Shown one piece after another: positions 17,908-26,144 of a stretch of 64,000 nt of DNA. The notes under the pieces were generated by a model. It made no database searches. It was not told the DNA's origin and saw only the letters and a program-made list of their open reading frames with translations. Each line of letters begins with the position of its first letter. The stretch's first letter is position 1. Where the stretch lies: contig NZ_FWXT01000001.1 of assembly GCF_900176535.1 (NCBI RefSeq), positions 1,426,001 through 1,490,000 on the forward strand, given 5' to 3'. This DNA comes from Pedobacter africanus (GTDB lineage Bacteria; Bacteroidota; Bacteroidia; Sphingobacteriales; Sphingobacteriaceae). The position numbers were made by a program, and so were the translations under genes.

Positions 17908-18480
17908 CTAAAGAATAAACGCGGTAAATATGGCCGATCCGAGCTTTGTACGCAATATTTTCAGAGAGTTGTTCACTTGTTTTTTGACCGTTTTTTCAGA
18001 AAGGTTTAGCTGCTCTGCTATTTCTTTGTGACTGAGGTTCGCTTTGCGGCTAAGCTCAAATACTTCACGCATTTTTGGGGGAAGCGCTGCGATCTCTCTT
18101 TCAATAAGCGCCCTGAGTTCTCTCTCTCTTACCAGGTGATCTGTAAGGTAATCGCTCTTCTCTGCAAATTCGCCAATAGAAGATATGTACCTGGATGCTA
18201 CATCCCTGTGTGAAATAAAATCAAATATTTTGTAACGTACCGCAGTATACAAGTAGGCCTGCAAGGTGGTTTTTACCATCAGATCGGCACGATTGTTCCA
18301 TAAACTGCCAAAAAGATCGTGCACAATATCACGGCTCTCTTCCCGGTTGCGAAGTTTGTTAAATGCATGAATATATAAGGCCGCGTGGTAGCGGTTATAA
18401 ATCTCAGTAAACGCAGCATTATCATCCGACCTTAAAAGCCTGGTAAGTTCAACATCAGACATTGAGTGATATGCAGCCAT
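17908..18480 (-). CDS. RNA polymerase ECF sigma factor, Bacteroidetes type
   Basis: The 190-residue protein has ECF region 2 (about residues 20-95, including SRDIVHDLFGSLWNNR) and region 4 (about 125-180, including PPKMREVFELSRKANLSHKEIAEQL and an HTH ending SEKTVKKQV). It is the first gene of the operon running through fecR, susC, susD, four tlpA-like genes and the DsbD-alpha-like gene, and should direct RNA polymerase to it when FecR is relieved. A long imperfect palindrome (18491-18523) lies 10 bases before its ATG. fecR begins 108 bases downstream. Confidence 0.94.
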   Translation of the reverse strand: MAAYHSMSDVELTRLLRSDDNAAFTEIYNRYHAALYIHAFNKLRNREESRDIVHDLFGSLWNNRADLMVKTTLQAYLYTAVRYKIFDFISHRDVASRYISSIGEFAEKSDYLTDHLVRERELRALIEREIAALPPKMREVFELSRKANLSHKEIAEQLNLSEKTVKKQVNNSLKILRTKLGSAIFTAFIL

Positions 18481-18490
18481 CTTTAATTCC

Positions 18491-18523
18491 CCTGAGGTAA
18501 ATTTACGTAAAATTAACCTCAGG
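18491..18523. promoter_or_regulatory. Long imperfect palindrome upstream of right sigma gene
   Basis: Arms CCTGAGGT (18491-18498) and ACCTCAGG (18516-18523) enclose an inner palindrome TTTACGTAAA. On the minus strand it lies between the end of the rhaM-like gene and the sigma ATG. It could be an operator, the terminator of the upstream operon (though without a U-run), or a 5' leader hairpin. Confidence 0.4.
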
Positions 18524-18571
18524 AAAACAATGGTACAGGGATTTATTTTCTAAATCCTGTCTTGCAAGTCT

Positions 18572-18886
18572 TCAGGGCAAATGAAACAATTCTGTCAGAT
18601 CTGTTAAAACAGGTACTCCGTCTGCATTGCTCAGTACTATATCGCTCATATAAACCCACCATTGACGCATTACCTTTTCGCCAGCCAGGGCATCCAGCAT
18701 CCTTCTGTCTGCAATTTTCATCGTTGCAAAAAGCGTATCCGTTTGCCCATCCAGGTAAATGGAATAATCGGTTACCCCGGTCTTTTTTAATAAAGAGGAT
18801 ATTTCCGGCCATATTTGCTCATGGCGTTTTTTATATGCAACTGCACATCCGGGCAGCAAAGTCATTTTAAAAGCCAGCCGTTCCAT
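18572..18886 (-). CDS. L-rhamnose mutarotase family protein
   Basis: The 104-residue protein matches RhaM in length and pattern. It interconverts alpha and beta anomers of L-rhamnose in the cytoplasm. Tyr18 and His22 in AYKKRHEQIW occupy the positions of the RhaM active-site residues, and MRQWWVYMSDI is the family's C-terminal signature. The ATG at 18886 is one base past the stop of the upstream glycosidase gene, so translation is probably coupled. It is the last gene of the susC-susD-glycosidase unit. No rhamnose isomerase, kinase or aldolase is nearby. Some members of this family act on other sugars, so the exact substrate is inferred. Confidence 0.85.
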   Translation of the reverse strand: MERLAFKMTLLPGCAVAYKKRHEQIWPEISSLLKKTGVTDYSIYLDGQTDTLFATMKIADRRMLDALAGEKVMRQWWVYMSDIVLSNADGVPVLTDLTELFHLP

Positions 18887-18887
18887 A

Positions 18888-20372
18888 TCACTCTTTTATT
18901 TTGATAACGGTTACCGCAAAAGGCTTAACCAGAAAAACACCGGGCTTAACTTCAGCGTTTGCTATAGGATTGTCGCCAGTATTTACATCAACTGTCTGTA
19001 ACGTTGCCCCTTCCATAGCAGGCAGTTTCAGGTTAATGGTCTTATTGGTTTTGTTGATGAGCAATAGTTTTTTACCCCCTGCCGTGATAAATGCCTGGGC
19101 TGCAACATCAGGATTATTCGAGTTTGCCGGCACCAGCTTATCGCCCGGTCCAAAATTGTCTTTAATCAGTTTCAGCACCCAGTACCTGGCGTTGGGCTTT
19201 CCTGTTTTCCAGTTGATCATCGTCACGTCAGGAAACTGGGTAGGATATCCTACCAATTGTGATTCGCCCGCTACCTCTATGCCTATTTTGCTCAGTTCTA
19301 CATAAAGATAGGCAAACATAGCACCCGACAGGTTCCAGTATCCATCCGGGATCACTCCTTTATAATCCCTATTCTGCAGAATGGTACCAATTTCATTGAT
19401 ATGGGTAAAAGTATTTGCTGACAAACGCTTGCGGATGTTTTCGATGTAGCGCACACGATCCAGAAAACCATTGGCCTGATCGAAAAACGAGTACTGGTAG
19501 CTGTCTATCCCCTGGTCAAGCGAGGCTGGCCGGCCATAGAAATGATAGGAGATCCCATCCAGCGGTACGCCGGGTTTATGATTGGCTGGATTAAGAAAAT
19601 ACTCAAACCACTGCGGGTCAGTTTCAAGGGCAACGGAAATCCCCACAAACTTTGTGTCGGGTGAAATCTTTTTAAGCTCCAGAACCACTGCATCATAAAT
19701 TCTGGTATAAAGTTGTGGTGACATCCGGTGTTCCAGATCCGGCTCGTTCAACACTTCCCAATATGGAAATTTATAGTGGTACCCGGATTTATGGAATTTG
19801 CCCAGTTCGTCGGTAAAACCTCCTTTGGTATACCAGCGAAATACCCTTGCAAAATAATCTGCAACTTCTTTACCTGTAGTATCGCGAAGTTCCTTACCTT
19901 GATTGTATTCCCAGAAAGGCAGATCAGGGTCGTTAGGATATTGCACTGGCTTAGCTGTTTTAAACATCCATACCGGTATGGTACTGAAGTTGATGACAGG
20001 AGGATGTCCCTTTGTAGCGTCCATGAAGTCGACGAGGGCCGGATCTGCATATTGAAAATCCCAGAAAGTTTCAGTAGCTGTTGGTGCCTTTAACTCGGCA
20101 ACCGCCGCCTTTGGATAAGGAAACCAGGGCACATAACGAACATAATCGGCGCCAATATTTTTTAAAGCCTCAAAGCTGGCCTTATGAATAGGCGAATTTG
20201 CACGCAGCATGGGATTGTATACCACCTGCAACGTTGGTATGGTTTTGGAAACCGCAAGTGTGTTGTTCCAGTTTATAGTAAGGTTTTTTTCCTGTGCAGC
20301 AAGCTTTTTAAATGACAGCGCAGCCACAAATAGGATGACCAGGGGAAAGGTTGGGTTTGGTTTACGATACAT
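18888..20372 (-). CDS. GH39-like glycoside hydrolase (clan GH-A TIM barrel)
   Basis: The 494-residue exported enzyme has a signal peptide (about 1-26, ending KKLAAQE). The barrel carries WEVLNEPD with the likely acid/base Glu210, and THINEIGT with the likely nucleophile Glu327, the two carboxylates of retaining clan GH-A enzymes. The C-terminal 90 residues form a beta domain (LLINKTNKTINL). Order and spacing fit GH39 (beta-xylosidase, iduronidase and related activities), but assignment to a neighbouring GH-A family is possible. With SusC, SusD and a RhaM-like mutarotase in the same operon, a rhamnose-containing glycan is a reasonable inferred target. It starts about 41 bases after the susD stop, across a hairpin. 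Confidence 0.75.
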   Translation of the reverse strand: MYRKPNPTFPLVILFVAALSFKKLAAQEKNLTINWNNTLAVSKTIPTLQVVYNPMLRANSPIHKASFEALKNIGADYVRYVPWFPYPKAAVAELKAPTATETFWDFQYADPALVDFMDATKGHPPVINFSTIPVWMFKTAKPVQYPNDPDLPFWEYNQGKELRDTTGKEVADYFARVFRWYTKGGFTDELGKFHKSGYHYKFPYWEVLNEPDLEHRMSPQLYTRIYDAVVLELKKISPDTKFVGISVALETDPQWFEYFLNPANHKPGVPLDGISYHFYGRPASLDQGIDSYQYSFFDQANGFLDRVRYIENIRKRLSANTFTHINEIGTILQNRDYKGVIPDGYWNLSGAMFAYLYVELSKIGIEVAGESQLVGYPTQFPDVTMINWKTGKPNARYWVLKLIKDNFGPGDKLVPANSNNPDVAAQAFITAGGKKLLLINKTNKTINLKLPAMEGATLQTVDVNTGDNPIANAEVKPGVFLVKPFAVTVIKIKE

Positions 20373-20389
20373 ATCTGGTTAGTTAATTA

Positions 20390-20408
20390 AGGGGGCTTAG
20401 CGCCCCCT
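20390..20408. promoter_or_regulatory. Intercistronic hairpin between susD and glycosidase gene
   Basis: AGGGGGC (20390-20396) and GCCCCCT (20402-20408) form a 7-bp GC stem with a 5-base loop, between the susD stop and the glycosidase start. No clear U-run follows on the minus strand. Confidence 0.45.
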
Positions 20409-20413
20409 GGAAA

Positions 20414-21985
20414 TTACAATGGATTTTGGGTCAGTTCAGGATTGATTTCACGTTCTGACTGCGGAATAGGGTACAACAGTTTTGCCGGGGTAACGTTATA
20501 GGATGCTGGCGAAAGGTAATTGTACAGTTGTTTCATCTGGGCCCCGTGGGCGGTCATGACCTGCACAGCTTTGTCGGTACGCACCAGGTCATGCCAGCGA
20601 TGATTTTCAAACGCCAGCTCTACCCTTCTTTCATGCGCTATAATGTCGCGAAGTGCCGCCGGATCGGTAGTGGTAATATTATGCGTGGTATTTCCAAAAG
20701 CTCTTTCCCTTACGGTGTTCAATGGGGCCAGCGCCAAACCGGATTTCCCATTTTCATTCAAAGCTTCTGCCAGTAACAGCAAAGCGTCTGCATAGCGGTA
20801 TACCGGCCAGTTGTCATTGGTATTGTTAGGAGCGGGATGCGGCGTGTGTAAATATTTTTTAATGTAGGGGACACCAATTTTACCAGCAGCAGGCACATAA
20901 TTGAGGATACTTTTATTCGCAGAAATCACAAGCTGGTCGCTACCATTATATGTGCCTTCGGCAATAGCAATAGAGGCATCTTTACGGCTATCACCAGCTT
21001 CATAAGCAGCTATCATATCCTGTGACGGGGTATTCCAGCCACCTGTTGCGCTATTGTTGGTAGCTGTACCTGTTATTAATGTAGTTGTGGTAGTGCGTGG
21101 TAAAAACTGATAAATGAAATTACTCGGCGCTGTACCCAGGGCCGTGCCCTCCAGGTATTGTACCTCAAAAATAGACTCTTTGCTGTTCTTATTTGCCGGT
21201 AAGAAAGCATCTGCATAATTGGTCTGCAATCCATACCCCATGGTGGCCAATGTACCTAACACGGTTTCTGCCTCCGCAAATTTTTTCTGCGTCATCAGCA
21301 CCTCAGCATATAGCATGGTAGCAGCACCTTTAGTAGCCTGACCGCTTTGCGGGAATTTGGCAGGCGCAGCCAGTTTGGCAATCGCCTCCTTCACATCGGT
21401 AGTGATCTGTGCATACACTTCCTCTACCGTAGCGCGTGGCAGGAAAGCATCATCTGCCTTCTTCACTTCTTTTAAATATAAAGGCACCCCAGCAAACAGA
21501 CGCACCAGCTTAAAATAATTAAAAGCCCTTAAAAACCTGGCCTGCCCTTCGATATCATTTCTTGCTGCCTCAGGAATATCTGCCTCTTTCAAACGCTCTA
21601 TTACAATATTGGCTTTGGATATGCCGGAATAGCAGGCAAAATAAACTGTGTTTGTATTGGCATTGGTAGGTCCATCCATAAAGTCGTCAATGTTTTCCTT
21701 AAACAGGTAAGCGGTACCTCTGTTGCTTGGGTAAGGCTGATAGTGCGTATTGTCTGACCGCATTTCTGAAACATAGAAGTCCTGGTTCATCAGGTCCCTG
21801 AGCGGCACATAGGCTGCGATAACGGCTTGCCTGAACTGGGCCTCTGTCTTATAAAAAGTTTCTGGAGAATAGGAATCTTCAGGACTCAGTTCAATGAAAC
21901 TCTTCTTGCAGGAAGTCAGCATTAAAGAAAGCATCAAAGAGAACGTTAAAAAGAGCAATCTGGTGTATATAAATATGCTTTTCAT
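20414..21985 (-). CDS. SusD/RagB family outer membrane lipoprotein
   Basis: The 523-residue lipoprotein has a signal peptide with lipobox cysteine at about residue 26 (MLTSCKKS). The N-terminal SusD domain (FIELSPEDSYSPETFYKTEAQ region, then GQARFLRAFNYFKLVRLF) is followed by a RagB/SusD C-terminal region with RYADALLLLAEALNE, ERRVELAFENHRWHDLVR and LYPIPQSEREINP. It is the surface glycan-binding partner of the SusC encoded 23 bases upstream. It is a conventional full-length member with typical C-terminal signatures, unlike the shorter protein at 11499-12932. Confidence 0.95.
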   Translation of the reverse strand: MKSIFIYTRLLFLTFSLMLSLMLTSCKKSFIELSPEDSYSPETFYKTEAQFRQAVIAAYVPLRDLMNQDFYVSEMRSDNTHYQPYPSNRGTAYLFKENIDDFMDGPTNANTNTVYFACYSGISKANIVIERLKEADIPEAARNDIEGQARFLRAFNYFKLVRLFAGVPLYLKEVKKADDAFLPRATVEEVYAQITTDVKEAIAKLAAPAKFPQSGQATKGAATMLYAEVLMTQKKFAEAETVLGTLATMGYGLQTNYADAFLPANKNSKESIFEVQYLEGTALGTAPSNFIYQFLPRTTTTTLITGTATNNSATGGWNTPSQDMIAAYEAGDSRKDASIAIAEGTYNGSDQLVISANKSILNYVPAAGKIGVPYIKKYLHTPHPAPNNTNDNWPVYRYADALLLLAEALNENGKSGLALAPLNTVRERAFGNTTHNITTTDPAALRDIIAHERRVELAFENHRWHDLVRTDKAVQVMTAHGAQMKQLYNYLSPASYNVTPAKLLYPIPQSEREINPELTQNPL

Positions 21986-22008
21986 CTCTGTATATTTTTT
22001 CTTGGGGA

Positions 22009-25000
22009 CTATTTAAATGTTGTTGAAATACCAACCGAGAATGTTCTTGGAATAGGATAGGCGTTTTCATCTATCCCGATGCCAGCTGTTGCATCTGTTC
22101 CCGAAAGGTTGATTTCCGGACTGAAACCAGAGTAACCGGTAATGGTGAAGGCTTGCTGTACCGAAGCGTACACCCTTAAAGTTTTAAGCAGCAGGTTACC
22201 TTTAAGTGGAACCGTATAGCCCAGTGTAATGTTCCTGGCTGTTAAATAGGAGCCATTCTCTACCCACTGACTGTTTACCTGACGGCCTATTGCCGTAGTA
22301 CCGATCCGTGTGCTTGGATACACACCCGATCCGGGATTCTGCTCCGATCTCCACCGGTCTTTTATTGCCGCCAATGGGAGTCTTGAACCATCCATATTTG
22401 CAAGATATGCCCATTTTGCAGGGCCAAGGATATCTCCGCCCACAGCGCCCGACATCATGATGTTCAGATCAAAATTCTTATACCGGAAGCTGTTGTTGAT
22501 ACCGAAACTGAAATCTGGTGTTGGATCGCCGATAAACGTCCGGTCGTACTCATCACTGATTACCCCATCTGGTACCCCATTAGGCCCCGATACATCTCTC
22601 ATTTTAATTGTACCGACATTGGAAGCTGAGCCATATTTAGGAGAATTGGCCAGGTCGGCCGCGTCTTTATAAAGCCCCTCAAATATAAAACCGTAAAATT
22701 CCCCCAAACGATGTCCTACCTGGTTACGGTAATAATCGGAGGTTACCGTATTGTTCCGTCTTATAAACCCTGGCGCAACCAGAGCATTGATAATGTTCCG
22801 TTCAAAGGAAATGTTAAACCCAGAATTCCATTTTAATGCCCCCGTCAGATTACTTGTATTGACTGCAATCTCGTGGCCCCAGAACGCAAACTCACCGATG
22901 TTATACTTAATGGTCTGAAAACCTGAAGCCCTGGGTATAGGCCTGTCCTGAATCATGCCATCCGTTATTTTATGGTAGTAATCGTAGTTAATGGATATCC
23001 TGTTGTTCAACAATCCGAGTTCAAATCCTACATCAAATTGTTTGTTCCTCTCCCAGCGCAGCTCTGAATTTCCAAGGGTATTGATGGTATTTCCAGAAAC
23101 CAAAGCCCCGTTCAGAATGTAATTGAACTCTCCCATTTTGGCAATGGCATCAAAGTTCCCAAATCCGTTATTTCCCGTAATACCGTAACTGGTCCGGATT
23201 TTCAGAAAATCCACAAACTTAAATTTTTGCATAAAGGCCTCATCGCTGATGATCCACCCCGCCGATACAGAAGGGAAATAACCATATTTGCGGTCCTGCC
23301 CAAAACGGGATGAGCCATCGCTCCTGATTGCACCCTGTAAAAGATAGCGGCCTTTATAATTGTAATTTAGCCTTGCAATGGCCGACAACAAAGAGTAAGC
23401 AGTAGCGTTGCTGCTCCCGGCGGTAATGGAAGTAGCAGCACTCAGATAAGGCACATCATCGCTTGGAAAACCAGTACCTGAAACCGAATTGCTGTTCTGC
23501 TCAAACTTCTGTGCCGAGTAGCCGGCAAGTGCTTCAATGTTATGGTCTTTGCCAAGTGTACCAGCATAGTGCAGATTTGCTTCTGCCGTCCACGAAAAAT
23601 TGTCTACAGAACTGCTCAGTCCGCTGGCAATCGAGTTTGCATTGATAAACGAAGGGGTAAACTGTTCCCGGGTTTCTGCCCCTTTATCGGCAGCAAGATT
23701 AGTTTTCAGACTCAGCCCTTTTAAAAATTCATAGTTTAAAAATGCGTTTCCAAGTATCCTTGTAGTTTTGTAGTCGTCTTTAGACATCGTAAACTGTGCA
23801 TATGGATTGATATAGGAAACCATGCCGGGTGAATTGACCAGTTTGGGCATACTGCCATCCGGATTTACTGCTGGGAACATCGGACTGGCTTCCAGTACTT
23901 TTTCAAAAAATCCATTTACCCCATCTGTTGCCAGGCGGTTATTATGGTCGCGGCGATAACTGGGTGCCAGGTTAAAGCCCATTTTCAATTTATTGTTGCT
24001 CAGACTGATATCCTGGTTCAAACGTAAGCTGAACAACCTGGTTCCAGTATTGATGATTACGCCATCCTGAGATTGATAGCCGGCAACTACGGTAGATGAA
24101 GACTTGTTATTTGCCGATTGTATGGTAAGGTCGTAACTCTGTATTGGGGCCGTCCGTGTCAGTACATCAAACCAATTTGTACCCTCACCATACTGGTCTG
24201 GGTTGGAATATGCCGCTAACTGATCGGCAGGAACCACGTAACTGGGCTGAAATATCTTCTGGTCCTCATAACGTTCTTTCATGAAGGTAGCAAATTCCCT
24301 CGCATTCATCATCTTCGGCACCTTATTCGTAGGGATTTTCTGAATGCCATAGTTACTACTGAACTCAATTTTTGCATCACCGGGTTTGGCATGTTTTGTA
24401 GTGATCAGTACCACCCCATTTGCGGCTCTGGACCCATACAGCGCTGTAGAAGAAGCATCCTTCAGCACGGTAAAGCTTTCGATCTCTGAAGGGTTAATAT
24501 TGTTGATACTACCTGTAACCGGCAGTCCATCAATCACGAATAAAGGCTGATTGGTAAGAAAAAGAGAAGCAGCCCCGCGGATGCGGAATTCCATGCCCCT
24601 GCCCGGTTGTCCGCTGCTCTGTGCAACCTGCACGCCCGCCACTCTGCCCTGCAGTTGCTGCGCAAACTGCCCAACAGGCATATCCTGCAGTTCTGCAGCA
24701 TTAATCTGAGCAACAGCGCCAGTGACCTCTCTTGCTTTTTGTTTGCCATAACTCACTACAACTTCCTTCAGTTGTACATTAGAGGATAGCTTAAAGTTAG
24801 CAATGGTTTCTTTTCCGGCTGTTACACTGATACCTGCTTTTTCTACCGGATTGTAGCCGATATAACTTACCGAAAGACTGTAAGTACCTTCTGCAACCCG
24901 TAGGGAAAAATTACCGTCTGCGTCGGCAGTTGTGCCATTTTTAGTCCCTTTTATCAAAACCGATGCTGCCGGCAAAGCTCCTGAATCATCGGTTATTCTC

Positions 25001-25116
25001 CCCTTAATGACACCTGTTTTTTCCTGCGAAAAAACCAGGCCCGAATACAGGAACAGCAGTAAGAGTGCTGAAAGCGTTAAACGTGTTTTGTAAAAGTGTT
25101 TTCTCATAATTTCCAT
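22009..25116 (-). CDS. SusC/RagA TonB-dependent outer membrane protein (no STN domain)
   Basis: The 1035-residue transporter has a signal peptide (about 4-30, ending LVFSQ), a carboxypeptidase-regulatory-like domain (about 35-115, starting GVIKGRITDDSG), a plug starting VVVSYGKQKAREVTGAVAQ and the signature DASSTALYGSRAANGVVLITTK, then the barrel ending VGISTTFK. With no STN domain it should transport without signalling through FecR, and no sigma/anti-sigma gene lies beside it. It opens the susC-susD-GH39-rhaM unit. A second ATG lies at 25107. The upstream gap of 268 bases holds a small inverted repeat (25141-25160) and a possible -7 element. Confidence 0.95.
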   Translation of the reverse strand: MEIMRKHFYKTRLTLSALLLLFLYSGLVFSQEKTGVIKGRITDDSGALPAASVLIKGTKNGTTADADGNFSLRVAEGTYSLSVSYIGYNPVEKAGISVTAGKETIANFKLSSNVQLKEVVVSYGKQKAREVTGAVAQINAAELQDMPVGQFAQQLQGRVAGVQVAQSSGQPGRGMEFRIRGAASLFLTNQPLFVIDGLPVTGSINNINPSEIESFTVLKDASSTALYGSRAANGVVLITTKHAKPGDAKIEFSSNYGIQKIPTNKVPKMMNAREFATFMKERYEDQKIFQPSYVVPADQLAAYSNPDQYGEGTNWFDVLTRTAPIQSYDLTIQSANNKSSSTVVAGYQSQDGVIINTGTRLFSLRLNQDISLSNNKLKMGFNLAPSYRRDHNNRLATDGVNGFFEKVLEASPMFPAVNPDGSMPKLVNSPGMVSYINPYAQFTMSKDDYKTTRILGNAFLNYEFLKGLSLKTNLAADKGAETREQFTPSFINANSIASGLSSSVDNFSWTAEANLHYAGTLGKDHNIEALAGYSAQKFEQNSNSVSGTGFPSDDVPYLSAATSITAGSSNATAYSLLSAIARLNYNYKGRYLLQGAIRSDGSSRFGQDRKYGYFPSVSAGWIISDEAFMQKFKFVDFLKIRTSYGITGNNGFGNFDAIAKMGEFNYILNGALVSGNTINTLGNSELRWERNKQFDVGFELGLLNNRISINYDYYHKITDGMIQDRPIPRASGFQTIKYNIGEFAFWGHEIAVNTSNLTGALKWNSGFNISFERNIINALVAPGFIRRNNTVTSDYYRNQVGHRLGEFYGFIFEGLYKDAADLANSPKYGSASNVGTIKMRDVSGPNGVPDGVISDEYDRTFIGDPTPDFSFGINNSFRYKNFDLNIMMSGAVGGDILGPAKWAYLANMDGSRLPLAAIKDRWRSEQNPGSGVYPSTRIGTTAIGRQVNSQWVENGSYLTARNITLGYTVPLKGNLLLKTLRVYASVQQAFTITGYSGFSPEINLSGTDATAGIGIDENAYPIPRTFSVGISTTFK

Positions 25117-25140
25117 ACTTGGTTAACCTAAATTATCCCT

Positions 25141-25160
25141 TAACAGTCGAAGAACTGTTA
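25141..25160. promoter_or_regulatory. Inverted repeat upstream of susC
   Basis: TAACAGT and ACTGTTA are perfect 7-bp arms separated by CGAAGA, 24 bases before the susC ATG. It could be an operator half-site pair or a leader hairpin controlling translation of the susC message. Confidence 0.35.
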
Positions 25161-25314
25161 TGTACTGTCATGGTTACGAAAGTATTTATAACATATTAAA
25201 AGAATATTAAACTTAAGTTATCAGTTAAATAAAACAAAAAAAATGAATTTTTAATACAATAAAAAGCGCTAGAAAAGCGAAAAAACACATTTATAGTGAA
25301 ACAGCTTATGAATA

Positions 25315-25322
25315 CAAAAGTA
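25315..25322 (-). promoter_or_regulatory. Possible Bacteroidota -7 promoter element (TAnnTTTG)
   Basis: On the minus strand the octamer reads TACTTTTG, matching TAnnTTTG. It would give a 5' leader of about 190 bases for susC. No good -33 partner is visible, and the site overlaps the terminator zone of the preceding gene, so support is weak. Confidence 0.2.
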
Positions 25323-25329
25323 TAAACAC

Positions 25330-25361
25330 AAAAAATGGCCTGGGCAAAACACCCAGACCAT
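25330..25361 (-). terminator. Terminator of DUF4377/META gene
   Basis: ATGGcCTGGG and CCCAGaCCAT pair around a CAAAACA-type loop, and on the minus strand a run of T follows directly. It is 24 bases after the stop of the gene at 25385. Confidence 0.75.
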
Positions 25362-25384
25362 GCCTTTCAATTATTTTATTTTTG

Positions 25385-26074
25385 TTACAATGGCGCCATC
25401 CCAAACATCAGTACCAGTCTGTTGCCCCGGTATAAGTTCAGCGTCTGGTCTGCAACATCATACCTGAAAGCACCACCGTTCATCAGCTGTAAAAACTCTC
25501 CTTCAATCTTATTCCTGGCTGCATCACACGCCATCAGTGTTCCGGCAAGCTGTTTAAACGTTATACTGTTTGCGGTTTTTTCAAATCCGCCCATAAAGGT
25601 ATTGCAAGCCGATGAGCCATGCACCCGGTTTTTATCTTTGTCAAAGACCATATAAACAGGCGATTCCTTCTGTGTCGTCCCATTCATCTGGATCAGTTTC
25701 CATTTGTGTTTCAACACAAAGTCCCAGGCGCTGTTACCGGTATTCCCTTTCATCTTCTGCTTTTTAAGGTTTTTTTTCAACTTGTAATCATAAGCAGAGG
25801 CATCGGCCGGAACATTTTTCTTTTTGGTACGGTCTACCAGGATCACGTAGCGATAACCTGGCTGATATTTAAAGCCATTTATACCTCCGTAAAACAATTC
25901 CCAGCTTTTGCTATTTTTATATTTCACCTGCATACAGGTCATAGGTGCCACACCTGTACAGCTGGCCAGGTCTTCTTTAACAAGCAGGCGGATCAGCTCC
26001 GCTTTGCTGGTCATAGAAATTCCGGTTACCAAAACAATAGTGAGCATTAATTTTACATAGATACTTTTCAACAT
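25385..26074 (-). CDS. Exported DUF4377-like plus META (HslJ-like) domain protein
   Basis: The 229-residue protein has a signal peptide (about 1-25, ending SKAE). The first part (about 26-85) has a two-cysteine pattern CTGVAPMTCMQVKY and GFKYQPGYRYVILVD, typical of DUF4377. The second part (about 115-225) is a META domain, with KWKLIQMNG, GSSACNTFMGGF and LAGTLMACDAARN. META domains occur in HslJ-type envelope proteins linked to stress or drug tolerance in other bacteria; no molecular activity is known. It appears monocistronic with its own terminator. The function is not known. Confidence 0.8.
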   Translation of the reverse strand: MLKSIYVKLMLTIVLVTGISMTSKAELIRLLVKEDLASCTGVAPMTCMQVKYKNSKSWELFYGGINGFKYQPGYRYVILVDRTKKKNVPADASAYDYKLKKNLKKQKMKGNTGNSAWDFVLKHKWKLIQMNGTTQKESPVYMVFDKDKNRVHGSSACNTFMGGFEKTANSITFKQLAGTLMACDAARNKIEGEFLQLMNGGAFRYDVADQTLNLYRGNRLVLMFGMAPL

Positions 26075-26144
26075 GTTATTTCATTTTTGTGTGTAATAAC
26101 AGTAAGATGTAGAAAAGGTTTGTTTTCCATAAAAGGGGAAAAAA

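Noticed and set aside
26123..26141. Weak TTTTCC/GGAAAA stem after the NUMOD1-like gene as terminator
   Set aside because: The stem is only six AT-rich pairs and has no distinct U-run.
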